From: Liolophura sinensis
Lineage: Eukaryota > Mollusca > Polyplacophora > Chitonida > Chitonidae
NCBI RefSeq assembly: GCF_032854445.1
Contig: NC_088302.1
Location: 13,511,338 to 13,575,337 of the forward strand
Direction: 5' to 3'
DNA length: 64,000 nucleotides
Part shown: positions 59,411-64,000 of the stretch, one piece after another
How the letters are laid out: each line of letters begins with the position of its first letter
Position numbering within the stretch: position 1 is the stretch's first letter
Translations under genes and position numbers: made by a program
Notes under the pieces: model-generated
Seen by the model: the letters and a program-made list of their open reading frames with translations, nothing else
Databases searched by the model: none
Told to the model about the DNA's origin: nothing

Positions 59411-61460
59411 TTTTGTGGGATACCCCGTCCTGAAATACCAAATATCTGGACATCCTTTGTGCCATGTTTTTTCTTTGTGGGATACCCCGTCCTAAAGTAC
59501 CAGATATCTGGATATCCCCTGTGTTATGTTTTTTCCCTTGTAGGAATCGACGTCCTGAAATACCAAATATCTGGACATCATGTGTCATATCTTTTTCTTT
59601 GTGGGATACCCCGTCCTGAAGTACCAAATATCTGGATATCCGCTGTGTTATGTTAATTTTTTGTGGGAAACCCCTTCCTGAAGTACCAGATATCTTGATA
59701 TCCCCTGTGTTATGTTAATTTTTTTTGTGGGATACCCCGTCTTGAAGTACCATATATCTGGACATCCTTTGTGTCATGTTTTTTCTTTGTGGGATACCCC
59801 CCTGTCCTGAAGCACCAAATATCTGGATATCCTCTGTGTTATGTTTTTCCCTTTGTGGGAATCGACGTCCTGAAGAACCAAATATCTGAATATCCTCTGT
59901 GTTATGTTATTTGTTTGTGGGATACCCCGTCCATAAGTACCAAATATCTGGATATATTCTGTGTTATGTTTGTTTTTTGTGGGATTCCTCGCCCTGAAGA
60001 ACCAAATATCTGGATAACCTCTGTGTTATGTTTTTTTTTCTTTGTGGGAATCGCCGTCCTGAAGAACCAAATATCTGAATATCCTCTGTGTTATGTTATT
60101 TTTTTGTGGGATACCCCCGTCTTGAAGTACCATATATCTGGACATCCTTTGTGTCATGTTTTTTCTTTGTGGGATACCCCCTGTCCTGAAGCACCAAATA
60201 TCTGGATATCCTCTGTGTTATGTTTTTTCCTTTGTGGAAATCGACGTCCTGAAGAACCAAATATCTGAATATCCTCTGTGTTATGTTATTTGTTTGTGGG
60301 ATACCCCGTCCATAAGTACCAAATATCTGGATATATTCTGTGTTATGTTTGTTTTTTGTGGGATTCCTCGCCCTGAAGAACCAAATATCTGGATAACCTC
60401 TGTGTTATGTTTTTTTTTTCTTTGTGGGAATCGCCGTCCTGAAGAACCAAATATGTGAATATCCTCTGTGTTATGTTATTTTTTTGTGGGATACCCCCGT
60501 CTTGAAGTACCATATATCTGGACATCCTTTGTGTCATGTTTTTTCTTTGTGGGATACCCCCTGTCCTGAAGCACCAAATATCTGGATATCCTCTGTGTTA
60601 TGTTAATTTTTTGTGGGAAACCCCTTCCTGAAGTACCAGATATCTTGATATCCCCTGTGTTATGTTAATTTTTTTTGTGGGATACCCCGTCTTGAAGTAC
60701 CATATATCTGGACATCCTTTGTGTCATGTTTTTTCTTTGTGGGATACCCCCCTGTCCTGAAGCACCAAATATCTGGATATCCTCTGTGTTATGTTTTTCC
60801 CTTTGTGGGAATCGACGTCCTGAAGAACCAAATATCTGAATATCCTCTGTGTTATGTTATTTGTTTGTGGGATACCCCGTCCATAAGTACCAAATATCTG
60901 GATATATTCTGTGTTATGTTTGTTTTTTGTGGGATTCCTCGCCCTGAAGAACCAAATATCTGGATAACCTCTGTGTTATGTTTTTTTTTTCTTTGTGGGA
61001 ATCGCCGTCCTGAAGAACCAAATATCTGAATATCCTCTGTGTTATGTTATTTTTTTGTGGGATACCCCCGTCGATAAGTGCCAAATATCTTGATATATTC
61101 TGTGTTATGTTAGTTTTTTGTGGGATTCCCCGTACCGAAGTACCACACATCTGGATATTCTGTGTTATGTTAGTTTTTCTTTTGTGGGATACCCCATCCT
61201 GAAGTGCCAAATATCTGAATATCCTTTGTGTTATGTTTGTTTTTTGTGGGATACCCCGTCCTGAAGTACACAAATATCTGGATATCCTCTGTCTTATGTT
61301 CGTTTTCTTTTGTGGGATACCCAGCCTTGAAATACGAAATATCTGGATATCGTCTGTGTTGTTAAATTATTTGTTGGGATACCCCGTTCTGAAGCCCCAA
61401 ATATGCGGAATATCCTCTGTATTATGTAATTTTTTTGTAGGATCCCGCCATGAAATGCCA
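58607..61460. repeat. ~63-bp minisatellite, main block (about 45 units)
   Basis: The same unit as the first block. Toward the right, variants appear (GTGGGAATCGACGTCC, GTGGGATTCCTCGCCC, GGATACCCCCTGTCC) that recur in order about every 380 bp, i.e. a six-unit higher-order repeat. The block at about 59640-60118 recurs at 60590-61069 (950 bp away) almost unchanged. Units degrade after 61070 and end near 61460. Confidence 0.95.
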
Positions 61461-62035
61461 AAAATAATATGTGTACCCTGTGTAATATTTAAGTGTTTTT
61501 CAATATATAGCTGTTGTCTGTACAACATATTCCACGTTTGTCATTCTTCTATAGACGAAATGTGATGCAAGAGGCCATTGCTTGTCAAGGTGTAATACAG
61601 GAAGTCCAGCAAGACAACTTGTCGTTGCGCAGTCGTTTTTTTTTAATACGCCTGAAGCCATGGGGACGGGTTCTTAATTCATATAAGCCGGTGTAAAATA
61701 CCAATGAAATAAATACATACCAAGCATTCTGTTAGGCCTATTGCTTTCACCATAGATGTCACATACACTGATTTGAGCCATCAACATAATAATTTGTCTC
61801 GGCAGATAATAGATCACTGTTGACATATGTTTCAACAGTGAACACACATACATTACACACCGAGCGTGTGTGTACTTTACAAACATAGCGAGGCGTGCAT
61901 CTAATGCCATCCAGGTATAACAATCAAAATACATTTATAGATGTGACATACAAGATTGAAAATGACGCTCGCCGTCAGAATCCATATGTTTTACATTAAA
62001 TAAGGGATAAATACTTTTCTTTCTTTACATTTTAG
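61461..62035. other. Intergenic or intronic stretch before the CHSY exon
   Basis: A short SINE-tail-like remnant lies at 61675-61720 (CGGTGTAAAATACCAATGAA). The end of the stretch is a pyrimidine-rich tract and TTTTAG acceptor at 62016-62035, so part of it is intron upstream of the coding exon. Confidence 0.5.
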
Positions 62036-62062
62036 GGTGACGTTGATGCGGTGGTTTGGCCC

Positions 62063-64000
62063 ATGATGAGACCGAAGAAGACCGCAGTCTTTGTCAACCC
62101 GCGCTTTTGTCTGGGCGTCCTGCTAGGATACTGTATCGCCAGCACTGTCCGGCAGATCTGCATACACCGAACGTCCTCGCCCATATTCTCCGGTCACAGA
62201 ACTCAGCGGCGAAAAAGAAAGACACGTGGCCAACTCTTACTTCCAAAATCTCTTGAAACATTTTCGGCCTAATCTGCTGGATGAGTGGAAATTCTCGCGA
62301 GAAGATGTTGCAGTTGCAGTTCCAGGGCGGAAGTTGGTCCTCATAGGAGTCATGACGGCGGACCAGTACATCAACACCAGAGCGCGTGCCATATGCGACA
62401 CCTGGGCGCAGGCAGTGTCCGGCAAGGTGCTCTTCTTCGTCGGCTCGGCGTCCACGTATCGCGGCGACTTGCCAGTCGTGCGACTACCCGACGTTCCTCA
62501 GGAAGATTACCCGCCTCAAAAGAAGGCTTTCAAAATGCTGGAATACATGTACGACAACTACATCGACGAGTACGAGTGGTTTTTCCGGGCGGACGACGAT
62601 GTCTACATCAAAGGCGATAAGATAGAATCTTTACTACGTTCCATCAACAGCTCTCAACCTTGGTACATCGGCCAGAGTGGAGAGGGGCGGAGACACGAGC
62701 AGGGCAAACTTGGGCTGATAGAGGATATGCCGTACTGCATCGGGGGTCCTGGGGTCATGATCAGCCACGTGGCGCTGGCGCAACTAGGTCCCAATGTTCC
62801 AAGCTGCATGAAGTCCGTGACGACAAAGCATGAGGACACCGAGGTAGGACGGTGCATGCAGAGAACGGTCGGGATAGGATGCTCTTCTGCGTATGAGGTG
62901 AGAAATATTCATCCATGGCCGATTCCAAAAGCGTATTTTCACTTTCGTAGCAATTTAAAAACTTCAATAGCATAACACTTGTCACCTTTTCTCAATTTTA
63001 GCAGCCTGCACGAACCACAAATTAGCTTTAAATTAGCTTTAAATTTGAAATTTTGGTTTACGTAAAAACGGGCTTAAGGTGATCGGCCGCTGGGTTCGCT
63101 TTATATAACTCCAAAGGGAACTTTTATTTCGTTGTGAATTGTCTTGAAAGTCGTAAGGTGCCTTTCAGTGTGGCCAGGTTGAATGGCAATTATTTCCAGA
63201 GGATAGACATATGAAAGGCTTTTTATAAGAATACTTGAATTCTTGAGCGTAATTGGACACACGTATTAACATGTATGCACATATGACTTATGAAGTATCA
63301 ACGGTATTATTCCTTCTCACGTGACCTAATTGGAAGCCTTGGTAGACCACATGTACCAGTTGTTTTTAAGAGAACTACACGTACCAATTCTGTTCAGAGA
63401 AGTGCTGCAAGAACAGCTTGTCACGCCCCAAAAAATAAAACCTAATGCAAACTGTTCTTACAGATGTGAATGTGCCAAAACGAGTTCATAATACATCCAG
63501 CCCCACCATTAGTTATTGTATCAATGTAAACTTGAATCTCAGTCGAAATAAATATTTTCCTGATTGTAGCCGTTGGTGTAATCAGGTAATGTGTACTGGT
63601 GTTCATTGTACTGTGATGGATTTCTTTCAGCTTCGGAAGTTGATGTACCAAAACTATCGAGAAAAGAATGGATCTTTCACGCATGAGCTGGGGAAGGAAG
63701 AAAAAATGGCCTTCACTTTACATCCGATAAAAAGTGCCCCGTATGTTTACAGAATGCATAATTTCGTTAGTGCACAAAATATACAAATAATGAAGGACAA
63801 AGTCAACAAACTTCAGAAAGAAATAAAAACTATGGAAAGTTACATCCTGAAGTTGGAGATGACGTCTAAAAAGTTAGATTTAGAAACGGCAGACGAAGAT
63901 ATTCAAAATGGAGGGGTATTCCCTGGAACGTATGTAAATGACTCTGTCTATGTGTGGGAGTATGCCAGTGGTGGAGTTTATTTCTCACATAAAAGTGTTC
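62063..64000 (+). CDS. CHSY1: Chondroitin sulfate synthase (CHSY1/CHSY3-like), 5' part
   Basis: Golgi type II enzyme that extends the chondroitin chain with alternating GlcA and GalNAc. Exon 62036-62897 follows a TTTTAG acceptor; the start is ATG 62063 or 62066 (MMRPKKTAVFV). A short cytoplasmic tail and anchor (FCLGVLLGYCIAS) come first. The N-terminal beta-1,3-glucuronyltransferase-like domain follows: LIGVMTADQYINTRA, YPPQKKAFKMLEYMYD, the DDD metal motif in FFRADDDVYIKGD, GGPGVMIS and HEDTEVGRC, all close to vertebrate CHSY1. Donor GAG/GTGAGA; the next exon starts at 63631 (LRKLMYQNYREK, TLHPIKSAPYVYRMH) and is open to the window end. The C-terminal GalNAc-transferase domain lies beyond. 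Oddity: anchor and catalytic part are in different frames; one extra A in the A5 run at 62212-62216 would explain it. CHSY1 versus CHSY3 cannot be told apart here. Confidence 0.9.

Noticed and set aside
57302-61565. Many overlapping frames on both strands (repeats of GYPILKYQISGHPLCYV and MSRYLVLQDGVSHK)
   Set aside because: They are by-products of a ~63-bp minisatellite whose length is a multiple of three; no start context, splice sites or domain.

Overview
The window is animal nuclear DNA, most likely from a mollusc and possibly a bivalve. Genes are sparse, with GT/AG introns and TATA-type promoters. Much of the rest is tRNA-derived SINEs, one LINE, LTR-element fossils and minisatellites. 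The organism call is inference: the SINE family (tail motif near AACACCAATCAAATAAATAA), the LINE/SINE (CACT)n tails and the metazoan gene set point to a lophotrochozoan, but the sequence names no species.

Layout. Positions 1-11683 and 29312-41095 are two copies of one segment, a tandem duplication with a period of about 29.3 kb; the left copy runs off the window. Each copy holds a divergent pair of small secreted-protein genes. The minus-strand gene (2326-4462; 31625-33765) and the plus-strand gene (8441-10613; 37821-39994) share one three-exon plan: signal peptide plus a minimal thrombospondin type 1 repeat (TSR), then a von Willebrand factor A (vWFA) domain split over two exons, with both introns in phase 1. 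The minus gene keeps the metal-binding MIDAS residues. The plus gene has lost them at all three loops. The left minus-strand copy is frame-disrupted; the other three genes are open.

Between the copies (11.7-29.3 kb) I see no convincing host gene. There is an LTR-retroelement remnant, a solo LTR, a broken Ty3/gypsy element with a 5-bp target duplication, a 5'-truncated LINE with target duplications, SINE pieces and a microRNA-like hairpin. From 41 to 61.5 kb the sequence is repeat-dominated: an inverted-repeat element, a second solo LTR, several SINEs, and minisatellites with units of 32, 52, 82 and about 63 bp. The last of these has nested higher-order structure, including a 1.24-kb tandem duplication about 99% identical.

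The right edge (62.0-64.0 kb) holds the 5' part of a chondroitin sulfate synthase gene (CHSY1/CHSY3 type). Its transmembrane anchor and catalytic part lie in different frames, probably because of one extra A in an A5 run. The strongest biological lead is the duplicated divergent pair of a MIDAS-intact and a MIDAS-dead TSR-vWFA gene.
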